DNA from: Nocardioides daedukensis
GTDB taxonomy: Bacteria; Actinomycetota; Actinomycetes; Propionibacteriales; Nocardioidaceae
Assembly (NCBI RefSeq): GCF_013408415.1
Contig: NZ_JACCAA010000001.1
Coordinates: forward strand, 558,001-622,000
Length of the DNA: 64,000 bases
Direction of reading: 5' to 3'
Part shown: positions 47,044-55,550 of the stretch, piece by piece
Layout of the letters: each line of letters begins with the position of its first letter
Position numbering within the stretch: the stretch's first letter is position 1
The notes under the pieces: model-generated
Databases searched by the model: none
Seen by the model: only the letters and a program-made list of their open reading frames with translations
What the model was told of the DNA's origin: nothing
Position numbers and translations under genes: made by a program

Positions 47044-47612
47044 GAGCGCCGTCTGAATCCGTTGGCGCGCACGCACAGGTGCCCGTCAGGGTCGATCGGT
47101 CCGCCGCAGAACGGGCAGTTGGGCCGCCCCGCCTCGATCACCTGTGCTGCGCGCTGCACGAAGGCACGCGCGTGAGCCGCCGTGATCCGGACCAGGAAGA
47201 CCTCTTCGGGCTCCGGCTCGGTGAAGTCCTCGTCCACCTGCTCCGGGCTGACCACTGCGGCCTCGTTGAAGGGGAAGACCTCGATCACGATCCGCTCGTC
47301 GGCAGGCTCCCACGACAGTGTCATCGTGCCGGCGCGGAACTCCTCCTCGATCGGCTGGTCCAGTGGACCGGAGTCCTCCAGGTCGAGAGGGGCGACAGCG
47401 GGGATCAGCGACTCCGTCTCCTCGCTGCTCATCAGCTCGTCCAGCAGGTCGTCGATCCGGTCGGCGAGGACCGTGACCTGCTGCTTCTCGAGGGAGACGC
47501 TGACGAGGCGGGTGCCGGCGCGCGCCTGCAGGAAGAAGGTGCGTTGACCGGGTTCACCGACCGTCCCGGCGACGAATCGGTCCGGCGGGTCGAAGGAGTG
47601 CACGACTGGCAT
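47040..47612 (-). CDS. DUF3090 protein with C-terminal zinc ribbon
   Basis: This 190-residue protein of unknown function begins with PPDRFVAGTVGEPGQRTFFLQA, typical of DUF3090. It ends with a zinc-knuckle-like segment CPFCGGPIDPDGHLCVRANG followed by Arg residues. Acidic stretches lie between. It is placed between the histidine phosphatase and the kinase-like gene and overlaps the latter by 4 nt, suggesting an adaptor or substrate role in the same process (inference). Confidence 0.9.
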   Translation of the reverse strand: MPVVHSFDPPDRFVAGTVGEPGQRTFFLQARAGTRLVSVSLEKQQVTVLADRIDDLLDELMSSEETESLIPAVAPLDLEDSGPLDQPIEEEFRAGTMTLSWEPADERIVIEVFPFNEAAVVSPEQVDEDFTEPEPEEVFLVRITAAHARAFVQRAAQVIEAGRPNCPFCGGPIDPDGHLCVRANGFRRRS

Positions 47613-47622
47613 GTCCACCACC

Positions 47623-48321
47623 CTATTGTGGTCCGGCTCCGCCGCCCACCACGGCATCGCCGGGGTGGGGACGTTGCTTGCGATCAGGTGCGTTCAACCA
47701 GCTGAGGTCACCGGCGTGGGTGTTCTGGCCCAGGACGAAGGGCCGAGTGGGGGTGTAGCGAATGATCGAGATCGAGGCGGGGTCCACCTGGATCCGTTGG
47801 AACAGGTCGAGGTGCATCCCGAGGGCATCGGCCAGCAGTGACTTGATGATGTCGCCGTGGCTGACGACGACCCAGGTGGCGTCCTCGCCGTGCTCGGCGG
47901 AGACCTCGGCGTCGACACGGCGTACGGCGGCCGTGGCCCGGGCCATCATCGCGGGCAGCGACTCACCACCGGGGAAGGCTGCCGCGGAGGGCTGGGACTG
48001 AACCGTCTTCCACAACGCCTCCTTGGCCAGGTCGCGGATCGTCCGACCGGTCCAGTCGCCGTAGTCGCACTCGATCACGCCGCGTTCGGTGGACACCGGC
48101 ACGTCGGGGTGCTCCCCGGCGATGGCCCGTGCGGTCTGGCGGCATCGCTCCAACGGACTGGTCACGATCCTGGCGAGCCGCACCGGCGCGAGTCGGGCGG
48201 CCGCGTCCTTCGCCTGCTGGTGCCCGGTCTCGTCGAGCTTCACCCCGGCCGAACGTCCTGCGAGCACACCGCCGGTGTTGGCCGAGCTGCGACCGTGCCT
48301 GACGAGGATCACTGTTGCCAT
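47623..48321 (-). CDS. histidine phosphatase (MSMEG_4193 family)
   Basis: This phosphoglycerate-mutase-like protein has the RHG catalytic motif (VILVRHGRSSANTGG), the SPLERCRQTA arginine and the second histidine (VVSHGDIIKSLL). The 232-residue length and downstream neighbours fit the MSMEG_4193 family of putative phosphomutases. The substrate is unknown. ATG 48321 has TACGCT 7 nt upstream (48329-48334, complementary). It leads the three-gene unit with DUF3090 and the kinase-like protein. Confidence 0.9.
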   Translation of the reverse strand: MATVILVRHGRSSANTGGVLAGRSAGVKLDETGHQQAKDAAARLAPVRLARIVTSPLERCRQTARAIAGEHPDVPVSTERGVIECDYGDWTGRTIRDLAKEALWKTVQSQPSAAAFPGGESLPAMMARATAAVRRVDAEVSAEHGEDATWVVVSHGDIIKSLLADALGMHLDLFQRIQVDPASISIIRYTPTRPFVLGQNTHAGDLSWLNAPDRKQRPHPGDAVVGGGAGPQ

Positions 48322-48364
48322 GTCAGGGAGCGTATCGGGGACCTGCATGCAATAGCCTCGAACG

Positions 48365-49345
48365 GTGATCGTCGACAGTGCCCTCTATCGCAACGGAGCC
48401 CGCGTCCAGCTCGAGAGTGACATCTCCGACCTCGCGGCCGTGCGCGCGCAGTGTGACGACCCCGACGAGTTCGTGTGGATCGGCATGCACGACCCCACGC
48501 CCGAGGAGATGACGGCGGTCGCCCAGGAGTTCGCCCTGCACCCGCTCGCGGTCGAGGACGCACTCAAGGCGCACCAGCGCCCGAAGCTCGAGCACTATGA
48601 CGACTCTCTCTTCCTGGTCCTCAAGACCCTTTGGTACGTCGATGAGTTCGACGCGGTCGAGACCGGGGAGATCAACCTGTTCATTGGTCGTGACTTCGTG
48701 GTGACCGTCCGCCACGGCGAGGGGTCGGGACTCCAGGAGCCCCGCCGCTACCTCGAGTCACACCCGGAGTTGGTGCGCCACGGCCCCACCGGCGTCGTCT
48801 ATGCGGTCTGCGACCGCGTGGTGGACGGCTATCAGACGGTCGCGGCCGCTCTCGAGGAGGATGTGGACGAGGTGGAGGCGTCGGTGTTCGCCGCGGATCG
48901 CTCGGACGTCTCGCCTCGGATCTACATCCTCAAGCGTGAGATCGCGGAGGTACGCCGTGCTGTCCTGCCGCTGCGCGATCCGATCCGGCGAGCGGCCTCA
49001 GGATCGGTGACCGGCATGGACGAGGCGGCCGCGCCGTACTTCCGTGACGTCGGTGACCATCTCGGCCGGGTGGCCGAGACCGTGGACACCCTGGACACGC
49101 TGCTGTCCTCGGCCTTCGACGCCCAGCAGGCGCGAATCTCGGTGCAGCAGAACGAGGACATGCGCAAGATCTCGGCGGGCGTCGGCCTGGTGGCGGCACC
49201 GACCCTGATCGGTGCGATCTATGGGATGAACTTCGACACCATGCCCGAGCTGCACTGGACCTTCGGCTATCCGATGGCACTGGCGATGATGGCGCTCAGC
49301 TCGTTGCTGGTCTATGTCTTCTTCAAGAGGTCCGGCTGGCTCTAG
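48365..49345 (+). CDS. corA: CorA-family magnesium/cobalt channel
   Basis: This pentameric divalent-cation channel has 326 residues: a large cytoplasmic domain with long helices, then two C-terminal membrane helices joined by the selectivity loop YGMNF. Mg2+ uptake is the usual role, though Co2+ or Ni2+ passage or Zn2+ efflux occurs in relatives. GTG 48365 has TAGCCT 6 nt upstream (48353-48358). It is divergent from the phosphatase gene. Confidence 0.93.
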   Translation: MIVDSALYRNGARVQLESDISDLAAVRAQCDDPDEFVWIGMHDPTPEEMTAVAQEFALHPLAVEDALKAHQRPKLEHYDDSLFLVLKTLWYVDEFDAVETGEINLFIGRDFVVTVRHGEGSGLQEPRRYLESHPELVRHGPTGVVYAVCDRVVDGYQTVAAALEEDVDEVEASVFAADRSDVSPRIYILKREIAEVRRAVLPLRDPIRRAASGSVTGMDEAAAPYFRDVGDHLGRVAETVDTLDTLLSSAFDAQQARISVQQNEDMRKISAGVGLVAAPTLIGAIYGMNFDTMPELHWTFGYPMALAMMALSSLLVYVFFKRSGWL

Positions 49346-49379
49346 GCCGGTGTCACCCGGCGCAATGCCGGGACGCCGG
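49346..49379. terminator. bidirectional hairpin, corA/uppP
   Basis: CCCGGC (49356-49361) pairs with GCCGGG (49367-49372), and outer CCGG (49347-49350) with CCGG (49376-49379). The gap separates convergent genes. Confidence 0.5.
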
Positions 49380-50204
49380 TCAGGCTGCGATCACACCGAA
49401 CGACAGCAGCGCCAGCACCAGTGCACCGAGGCCGATCCGGTAGATCACGAACGGCAGGTAGGACTTCGTGGAGACGTAGCGGAGCAACCAGGCGATCGCG
49501 GCGTACCCCACCAGGAACGAGACCACTGTCGCCGTGATCGTCGGGCCCCAGCCGAGACTGTTCTCGCCGTGCGGGATCTCCTTGAGCTCGAAGATGCCGG
49601 CGCCGACGACCGCGGGGATCGCGAGCAGGAAGGCGAAGCGGGTGGCCGCCTCGCGGTCATAGCCCAGGAACCGGCCCATCGAGATGGTGGCGCCCGAGCG
49701 GGAGACGCCGGGGATCAGCGCGCACGCCTGGGCGAAGCCGAGGAGCCCTGCGTGCTTGAGGGTCATCTGCTTGATCACCCGGTCGCTGGAGCCGATCCGG
49801 TCCGCGATGCCGAGCACGACACCCAGGACGATGAGGGTGGTGCCGACGATCCAGAGGTTGCGGAAGTCCTTCTCGATGATGTCCTTGAGAGCGATGCCGA
49901 GCACCACGATCGGCAGTGAGCCGACGATGATGTACCACCCCATCCGCGCATCCAGGGTGCCGCGGAACTCAGGCTTCACCAACGACTTGAGCCACGCGGT
50001 GGCGATCCGCCAGATGTCCTTGCGGAAGTAGATGAGCACCGCCAGCTCGGTGCCGATCTGGATGACTGCGGTGAAGGCTGCGCCCGGGTCCTCCCAACCG
50101 AGGAACTCGGGGAAGATCCGGAGGTGGGCGCTGCTCGAGATCGGCAGGAACTCGGTGAGTCCCTGCAGGACACCGAGGAAGATCGCCTTGAAGAAGTCCA
50201 ACAC
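49380..50204 (-). CDS. uppP: undecaprenyl-diphosphatase UppP
   Basis: It dephosphorylates undecaprenyl pyrophosphate to recycle the lipid carrier of peptidoglycan synthesis. The 274-residue polytopic protein has LQGLTEFLPISSSAHL and PGVSRSGATISMGRFLG, the two catalytic motifs of the BacA/UppP family. Bacitracin resistance is the classical overexpression phenotype. GTG 50204 is chosen; TAGGCT lies 7 nt upstream (50212-50217, complementary). Confidence 0.95.
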   Translation of the reverse strand: MLDFFKAIFLGVLQGLTEFLPISSSAHLRIFPEFLGWEDPGAAFTAVIQIGTELAVLIYFRKDIWRIATAWLKSLVKPEFRGTLDARMGWYIIVGSLPIVVLGIALKDIIEKDFRNLWIVGTTLIVLGVVLGIADRIGSSDRVIKQMTLKHAGLLGFAQACALIPGVSRSGATISMGRFLGYDREAATRFAFLLAIPAVVGAGIFELKEIPHGENSLGWGPTITATVVSFLVGYAAIAWLLRYVSTKSYLPFVIYRIGLGALVLALLSFGVIAA

Positions 50205-50303
50205 GGCCCGCAGCCTACGTTTCCGCCACAGCACTCCCCCGAACGGTCTCGTTCCCGGCGTGCCGTGCCTCGCCTCGCCGCGCGGGTGGCTAGCCTTGCG
50301 CGC

Positions 50304-51254
50304 ATGCAGCAACGCGCTCTGGGAACGACCGGCCTGAAGGTGTCACGGCTCGGTCTGGGCACCTTGACGTGGGGGCGCGACACCGATGAGCACGAGGCCC
50401 GCGACCAGCTGATCGCCTTCACCGAGGCGGGCGGCACCCTGCTCGACACCGCCGCCGGCTATGGCGACGGTGCCTCCGAGGAGCTGATCGGCACCCTGTT
50501 CGGTGACGTCGTCGCCCGCGACGACGTGGTCCTCGCGACCAAGGCGGGCATCTCGCGTCGTCGTGGCGAGCGAGAGACCAACGTCTCCCGGGGGCACCTG
50601 ATCAGCACCCTGGACCAGTCCCTGCGCCGACTCGGCGTCGACCACGTCGACCTGTGGCAGGTGCACGCCTGGGTCGACGGGACGCCGCTCGAGGAGACCC
50701 TCGGGGCCCTCGACTATGCAGTCTCCACCGGGCGCGCGGCCTACGTGGGCGTCTCGAACTACTCCGGCTGGCAGACCGCCCAGGCCAGCACCTGGCAGGC
50801 CGCGGTCCCCGGCCGCGCCAAGATCGCCTCGACCCAGGTCGAGTACTCCCTGCTCAACCGCACCATCGAGCACGAGGTCATCCCTGCCGCGCAGGCGCTC
50901 GGCCTCGGCATCCTGCCGTGGTCACCGCTGGGACGCGGCGTACTGACCGGGAAGTATCGCCACGGCACCCCGACCGACTCACGCGGCGCCTCACCGCACT
51001 TCGCGAACTTCGTCGGAACCTACCTCGGCGAGCAGCACAAGCGCGTCGTGGAGGCTGTGGTCCGTGCCGGCGAGGGCCTGGACTGGACGCCGCTCGAGGT
51101 GGCCCTGGTCTGGGTGCGGGACCGGCCCGGGGTGACTGCCCCGATCATGGGAGCCAGGACGGCCGCGCAGCTGCGCGCTGCCCTGGGGATCGACGAGCTG
51201 AGCCTGCCACCAGAGATCGTCGACGCCCTCGACGACGTGTCCGGAGGAGACTGA
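50304..51254 (+). CDS. aldo/keto reductase
   Basis: This NADPH-dependent carbonyl reductase of 316 residues has the catalytic Asp-Tyr-Lys-His set visible as LLDTAAGYGDGASEE, VLATKAG and LWQVHAW, plus the C-terminal cofactor region (PIMGARTAAQL). The physiological substrate is unknown. ATG 50304 has TAGCCT 7 nt upstream (50291-50296). It is followed 4 nt later by the DUF5703 gene. Confidence 0.92.
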   Translation: MQQRALGTTGLKVSRLGLGTLTWGRDTDEHEARDQLIAFTEAGGTLLDTAAGYGDGASEELIGTLFGDVVARDDVVLATKAGISRRRGERETNVSRGHLISTLDQSLRRLGVDHVDLWQVHAWVDGTPLEETLGALDYAVSTGRAAYVGVSNYSGWQTAQASTWQAAVPGRAKIASTQVEYSLLNRTIEHEVIPAAQALGLGILPWSPLGRGVLTGKYRHGTPTDSRGASPHFANFVGTYLGEQHKRVVEAVVRAGEGLDWTPLEVALVWVRDRPGVTAPIMGARTAAQLRAALGIDELSLPPEIVDALDDVSGGD

Positions 51255-51258
51255 CCAG

Positions 51259-51489
51259 ATGCCGACTGTTGCGCGCAAGGCGTTCCGCAAGAACGTCGAG
51301 TGGGAATATGACAAGCTCACCCTGCCGCGCGACCTGAGTCGCTCTGTCGTCACCCGCCTGCTCGTCGAACGCGCGGAGAAGGGCGGCTGGGAGCTGCGCA
51401 GCACCCGGATCGGCAACGACGGCGTACGCCGTGTGCTGCTGCGTCGCAAGATCATCCGGCAGCCGCGGATCGACGCCTTCTACCTCTGA
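51259..51489 (+). CDS. DUF5703 small basic protein
   Basis: This 76-residue basic protein (WEYDKLTLPRDLSRSVVTRLLVERAEKGGWELRS) belongs to a conserved actinobacterial family of unknown function. No membrane segment or metal motif is visible. It is co-transcribed with the aldo/keto reductase and convergent with the M20 peptidase gene. Confidence 0.85.
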   Translation: MPTVARKAFRKNVEWEYDKLTLPRDLSRSVVTRLLVERAEKGGWELRSTRIGNDGVRRVLLRRKIIRQPRIDAFYL

Positions 51490-51513
51490 GTCCCCCGACT
51501 CATCCTGCAGGGT

Positions 51514-52842
51514 TCAGAGCCGGTCCAGGAAGCTGTCGAAGACCTTCGCCCCGAACTCGAGCGAGTCCACCGGCACCCGCTCGTCCACCCCGTGGAAGAG
51601 CGCCCCGAAGTCGAGGTCGGCGGGCAGGCGCAGCGGTGCGAAGCCGTAGGACTCCATCCCCAGGCGGCGGAAGTGCTTGGCGTCAGTGCCACCGCTCATC
51701 AGGTACGGCGCGACGATGCCGTCCGGGTCCTCGGCAAGGATCGACTGGGTCATCGCATCCACGAGCCGTCCCTCGAACGGCGAGGACCACGGCTGCTGGT
51801 GGGACACGAAGTCCCAGGTGACGTTCTCGCCGCAGAGCTCGGCGAGCGTCGCGAAGAACTCGTCCTCGTGACCGGGCAGGAACCGTCCGTCGACATGTGC
51901 GGTGGCCTCGGTGGGGATCACGTTCACCTTGTAGCCGGCCTCGAGCATCGTCGGGTTGGCGGTGTTGCGGATGACTGCGCCGAGCATCCGGGCCGAGCTC
52001 TCGAACTCCTGGACCAGAGCCTCGGCGTTCTCCGGGGTCGCCTCGGTGCCGGCGATCTCGGCGACCGAGGCGAGCAGGACCTCCATCGACGGGGTCAGTC
52101 GGATCGGCCAGTCATGGCTCCCGATCCGCGCGACCGCGCCGGCGAGCTCGGTGACGGCGTTGCTGTGGTTGATCATCGAGCCGTGACCCGCATTGCCACG
52201 GGCGGTCAGCTTCATCCAGGCCATGCCCTTCTCGGCAGCCTCGATGAGATAGATCCGCTTGCCGCGCACGGTCGTGGTGAAGCCCCCGACCTCCCCGACG
52301 GCCTCGGTGCAGTCCGCGAGCTCGTCGGCATGGTTGTCGATCAGGTACTGCGCGCCCTTGTGCCCACCGGCTTCCTCATCGGCGGTGAAGCACAGCACGA
52401 TCGGACGGTTCGGCATCGCACCGGCACGGGTCCGGGCGCGGACCACCGAGAGCACCATCGCGTCGAAGTCCTTCATGTCGACGGTGCCGCGTCCCCACAG
52501 GTAGCCGTCCTTGATCTCACCGGCGAACGGGTCGACCTGCCAGTCCTCCGCCGCCGCGGGTACGACGTCCAGGTGCCCGTGCAGCAGGAGCGGGGCGCCG
52601 TCCCCGTCGCCCCATCGCGCGATCAGTGAGGCACGACCCGGTTCGGACTCGTGGATGGTGCTCTCGATGCCGACCTCGTCGAGTAACACGGCGACGTGCT
52701 CGGCTGCCTTGCGCTCCCCCGGACCGCGGTCGTCGCCGTAGTTCGAGGTGTCGATCCTGATCAGGTCCCGGCACAGCTCGACGACCTCTGCAGCGGGGTC
52801 ATAGGTGGTGGATCCGTCGTTCGAGAAGTCAACGTCAGCCAT
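51514..52842 (-). CDS. M20-family metallopeptidase
   Basis: This di-zinc amidohydrolase of 442 residues acts on peptides or N-acyl amino acids. Zinc ligands are visible in LLHGHLDVVPA, GRGTVDMKD and the general base in ADEEAGGHKG; a later His is near the C-terminus. The dimerisation lid domain sits centrally. ATG 52842 is used; in-frame GTG 52848 is 6 nt upstream. No signal peptide, so cytoplasmic. Confidence 0.92.
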   Translation of the reverse strand: MADVDFSNDGSTTYDPAAEVVELCRDLIRIDTSNYGDDRGPGERKAAEHVAVLLDEVGIESTIHESEPGRASLIARWGDGDGAPLLLHGHLDVVPAAAEDWQVDPFAGEIKDGYLWGRGTVDMKDFDAMVLSVVRARTRAGAMPNRPIVLCFTADEEAGGHKGAQYLIDNHADELADCTEAVGEVGGFTTTVRGKRIYLIEAAEKGMAWMKLTARGNAGHGSMINHSNAVTELAGAVARIGSHDWPIRLTPSMEVLLASVAEIAGTEATPENAEALVQEFESSARMLGAVIRNTANPTMLEAGYKVNVIPTEATAHVDGRFLPGHEDEFFATLAELCGENVTWDFVSHQQPWSSPFEGRLVDAMTQSILAEDPDGIVAPYLMSGGTDAKHFRRLGMESYGFAPLRLPADLDFGALFHGVDERVPVDSLEFGAKVFDSFLDRL

Positions 52843-52878
52843 GCCCACAGTGTTGCATCCGTGGGCGATGGGGCCGAT

Positions 52879-52908
52879 GTGACCATTTCAAGTTGGTCTT
52901 GCTATGGT
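52879..52908 (+). promoter_or_regulatory. candidate tRNA-Leu promoter
   Basis: GTGACC (52879-52884) and TATGGT (52903-52908) are 18 nt apart, a partial match to housekeeping -35/-10 elements, ending 12 nt before the mature tRNA. Confidence 0.45.
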
Positions 52909-52920
52909 TCTCCAGCACTC

Positions 52921-53006
52921 GTCCGGGTGGCGGAATTGGCAGACGCGCTAGCTTGAGGTGCTAGTGCCCGTATTAGGGCGTGGGGGTTCAAGTCCCCCCT
53001 CGGACA
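52921..53006 (+). tRNA. tRNA-Leu (anticodon GAG)
   Basis: The acceptor stem GTCCGGG pairs with CTCGGAC at the 3' end, followed by discriminator A. The anticodon arm is GCTAG-cTTGAGGTg-CTAG with anticodon GAG, and a long variable arm (TGCCCG/GGGCGTG) marks a class II leucine tRNA. The T-arm is GGGGGTTCAAGTCCCCC. CCA is not encoded. It reads CTC and CTT leucine codons. Confidence 0.95.
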
Positions 53007-53014
53007 CAGAAGAG

Positions 53015-53042
53015 AAGGGCCCCGTCGCGCGACGGGGCCCTT
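53015..53042 (+). terminator. intrinsic terminator of tRNA-Leu
   Basis: The 13-bp stem AAGGGCCCCGTCG / CGACGGGGCCCTT is followed by TTCTTCGTTTCCTT. It starts 9 nt after the tRNA and has the clearest T-rich tail in the window. Confidence 0.88.
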
Positions 53043-53072
53043 CTTCGTTTCCTTCGACCCACCAGCGAAATG

Positions 53073-53113
53073 CGCAAGGGCGCCGGCCACAGTGCGTGGC
53101 CGACGCCCTTGCG
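53073..53113 (-). terminator. hairpin terminator of the ferritin gene
   Basis: A 10-bp stem (CGCAAGGGCG / CGCCCTTGCG) continues into a 7-bp stem (CGGCCAC / GTGGCCG) after one mismatch, with a 5-nt loop. It lies 21 bp past the ferritin stop. Confidence 0.8.
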
Positions 53114-53134
53114 TCCGATCTGGCGGTGTGGCTC

Positions 53135-53644
53135 TCAGGCCTCGGTGGTGCGCGTCGGGCGCGCCCCGAGCTCCTCGTCGAGACGGAGCAGACCCGGACC
53201 GTCCTCGTTGATCAGCTCGACGCGGCCGACGATCTCGCTGACCGTGGCCTCCTCCTCGATCTGCTCCTCGAGGAACCAGTTGAGCAGCGGACGCGAGTCG
53301 AGGTCGCCCTGCGACTCGGCCAGGCGGTAGAGCTCGCGGATCGCCTCCGAGACGCGCTGCTCGTGGGCATAGGCGGCCTGGAAGATCTCCAGCACCGACG
53401 TGCCGACGACCTTGGGGGCGTTCAGGGCACCGATCAGCGGGTGGTTGTCGCGGTCAGCGACGTGGTCGATGAACTTGTTGGCGTGCACGATCTCCTCGTC
53501 GGCCTGGTGACGCAGCCACGCAGCCATCCCGGGGAGGTCCTTGAGCTCCAGCTCGATGGCCAGTTGCCGATAGACCAGCGATGCCTCGAACTCCAGGGTG
53601 ATCTGATCGTTGAAGGCGGCTTCAAGCTTCTCGTTGAGTTTCAT
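53135..53644 (-). CDS. ferritin (bacterial non-heme, FtnA-like)
   Basis: It oxidises and stores iron in a 24-mer shell. The 169-residue protein has ferroxidase ligands Glu18, Glu51 and His54 (ITLEFEASLVYRQ; DEEIVHANKF) and a further conserved Glu pair in the C-terminal half (EEQIEEEATVSEI). ATG 53644 is chosen over the upstream start; TAGTGT lies 7 nt before it (53652-53657, complementary). Confidence 0.95.
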   Translation of the reverse strand: MKLNEKLEAAFNDQITLEFEASLVYRQLAIELELKDLPGMAAWLRHQADEEIVHANKFIDHVADRDNHPLIGALNAPKVVGTSVLEIFQAAYAHEQRVSEAIRELYRLAESQGDLDSRPLLNWFLEEQIEEEATVSEIVGRVELINEDGPGLLRLDEELGARPTRTTEA

Positions 53645-53698
53645 GCTGACGACACTAGGCCGATTCACCGACGGCCGCATCGAAGGTTCGGCATACCT

Positions 53699-54319
53699 TC
53701 ATCGGATCAGGCCACCGGCCCTCGCCGCCGCGATCGCCGAGGTGCGCGAGTCCACGCCCAGCTTGGTGAAGACGTGGACCAGGTGCGACTTCACCGTTGC
53801 CTGGCTGAGGAACAGTCGCTCCCCGATCCGCTGGTTGGACAATCCCTCGGCCACCAGGCCGAGCACCTCGAGCTCGCGCGCCGTCAGCGCCGTGGCCGGC
53901 TTGAGGGTACGTCGTACGAGCCGCTGCGCGATCGACGGCGAGAGCACCGGCTTCCCGACCGCGGCATCGCGGACGCCTGCAGCGAGCTCGGCCGGTCCGG
54001 CGTCCTTCAACAGGTAGCCGACTGCCCCGGCCTCGACGGCGCCCAGCACGTCCGACTCCACGTCGTACGTCGTCAGCACGACGACCTGCGGCGGGCTCAC
54101 CAGACCACGGAGCAACCGGGTCGCCTCGATCCCGCGCACCTGCTCGCCGAACTGGAGATCCATCAGCACGACGTCGACCTCGTGCGCGGAGGCCCACGCA
54201 AGGGCGTCGTCCGGGTCGGCGCTCTGGTGGACGACCTCCAGGTCCGGCTCGAGGGCGAGGACGGCAGCCAGTCCGGCGCGGACCACCGGATGGTCGTCGG
54301 CCAGCAGCACCCGGATCAC
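53699..54319 (-). CDS. NarL/LuxR-type response regulator
   Basis: This 206-residue protein has a receiver domain (VIRVLLADDHPVVRAGL, phospho-acceptor Asp in VVLMDLQFG, Lys in GYLLKDAG) and a LuxR HTH (LTARELEVLGLVAEGLSNQRIGERLF). It is the output of the histidine kinase encoded just upstream; GTG 54319 overlaps the kinase stop (GTGA). A longer open frame through the kinase region exists but is a shadow. It probably controls the divergent ABC genes. Confidence 0.94.
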   Translation of the reverse strand: MIRVLLADDHPVVRAGLAAVLALEPDLEVVHQSADPDDALAWASAHEVDVVLMDLQFGEQVRGIEATRLLRGLVSPPQVVVLTTYDVESDVLGAVEAGAVGYLLKDAGPAELAAGVRDAAVGKPVLSPSIAQRLVRRTLKPATALTARELEVLGLVAEGLSNQRIGERLFLSQATVKSHLVHVFTKLGVDSRTSAIAAARAGGLIR

Positions 54320-55404
54320 GGGGTGTCTCCCCCCTCGACGGGCAGGGGCAGCCGGGCCGCGATCGCGGTGCCATGGCCGGCCGAGGGCTCGATCGAGAGG
54401 GTGCCACCGAGCTCCTCGGCTCGAGCGCGCATGGAACCGATGCCGAATCCGTCTCCCTCGCGCACCTGTCCGTTGCCGTCGTCGACCACGTCGAGCAGGA
54501 CCTCGTCCTGCGCATAGGTCAGTGTCAGCGCCACCTGGCGGGCATCGGCGTGCCGGGCGGCGTTGTTGACCGCCTCCTGGGCGATGCGCAGCAGCGCCAC
54601 GTCGTGGGTTCCGGGAAGGGCGGTCGGCGGGCCGTCCACGCGCAGCGTCACCGGCGGCTCCCCCACCGATGCCGCCAGACGTGCGAGCGCCTCGGGCAGG
54701 GAGCGTTCGGCAAGGTCGGCCGGCCCCTGGGCACGCACCAGCCGACGTGCTTCGGTGAGATTCGCCGAGGCCACCTCCCTGGCCTGGCTGACCAGGGCCC
54801 GAGCCCGCTCCGGTGAGCGTTCCAGGTGTCCCTCGGCGGCACCGAGGAGAAGGTGAATGCTGCCCAAGCCTTGGGCCAGGGTGTCGTGCACCTCGCGCGA
54901 ATACCGCTCGCGCTCCTCCAGCCGTCCACGACGCTGACTCTCCTCGGTCGCGATCCGCAGACCACTGACGATCCCGATTGCGACCAGCGCGCCGATCACC
55001 GGGCCCAGCACGGCACCGACGGACCATCCCCCGGCATGCCAGGCGAACGCCGCGACGGCCATCGCCGTCAGCAGCCCGACCACCGGCACCGAGAGTCGCG
55101 GCGCCAGGACGCTCAGGGCGACGAAGAACAAGGGGAAGACGACCCACACCCCCATCGGGGTGAGGACGACCAACACGAGCCAGGCCGCCGAGAGCGCCGC
55201 GCCCCAGACCGGGACGAGTCGCGGTCGGCCACGGACCACGCGTCCCGCGGCATAGACCCCGGCAACGATGAGTGCTGCCGCGACGACATCCCAGTGCGGG
55301 CCGTCCACGACGGCCGTCACAACGGTGACCGCCAGGAGCCCGGCGACCAGCAGATGGATGAGGAAACGCAGCAAGGGCAGCGCTCGGCTCAGCGGACTCG
55401 TCAC
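54316..55404 (-). CDS. sensor histidine kinase (HisKA_3 type)
   Basis: This membrane sensor of 362 residues has five or six N-terminal helices without a large extracellular domain, then a phospho-acceptor motif (YSREVHDTLAQGLGSIHLLL, His in EVHDTLAQ) and an HATPase domain (RIAQEAVNNAARHADA; GDGFGIGSMRARAEELGG). It resembles intramembrane-sensing NarL-type kinases that detect cell-envelope stress, often beside ABC exporters. GTG 55404 has TATGCT 6 nt upstream (55411-55416, complementary). Confidence 0.93.
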   Translation of the reverse strand: MTSPLSRALPLLRFLIHLLVAGLLAVTVVTAVVDGPHWDVVAAALIVAGVYAAGRVVRGRPRLVPVWGAALSAAWLVLVVLTPMGVWVVFPLFFVALSVLAPRLSVPVVGLLTAMAVAAFAWHAGGWSVGAVLGPVIGALVAIGIVSGLRIATEESQRRGRLEERERYSREVHDTLAQGLGSIHLLLGAAEGHLERSPERARALVSQAREVASANLTEARRLVRAQGPADLAERSLPEALARLAASVGEPPVTLRVDGPPTALPGTHDVALLRIAQEAVNNAARHADARQVALTLTYAQDEVLLDVVDDGNGQVREGDGFGIGSMRARAEELGGTLSIEPSAGHGTAIAARLPLPVEGGDTP

Positions 55405-55550
55405 CCGGCCAGCATAGGCAGCCAGAGCCGTCGACCCATCGATCAAAAGGTTGATCCGGCTCCCGTCCTGCGGGCCACGGCGTGGGGTCACCGCTTCGCC
55501 CAGCATGGAGGTGCGCCACGGACAGTGGCCGGGAGGCGAGGAGGACACAG

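Noticed and set aside
53699..55519. 606-residue frame suggesting a fused regulator
   Set aside because: Only the last 206 residues are a response regulator; the rest reads the kinase gene out of frame. The GTGA junction fits two genes.
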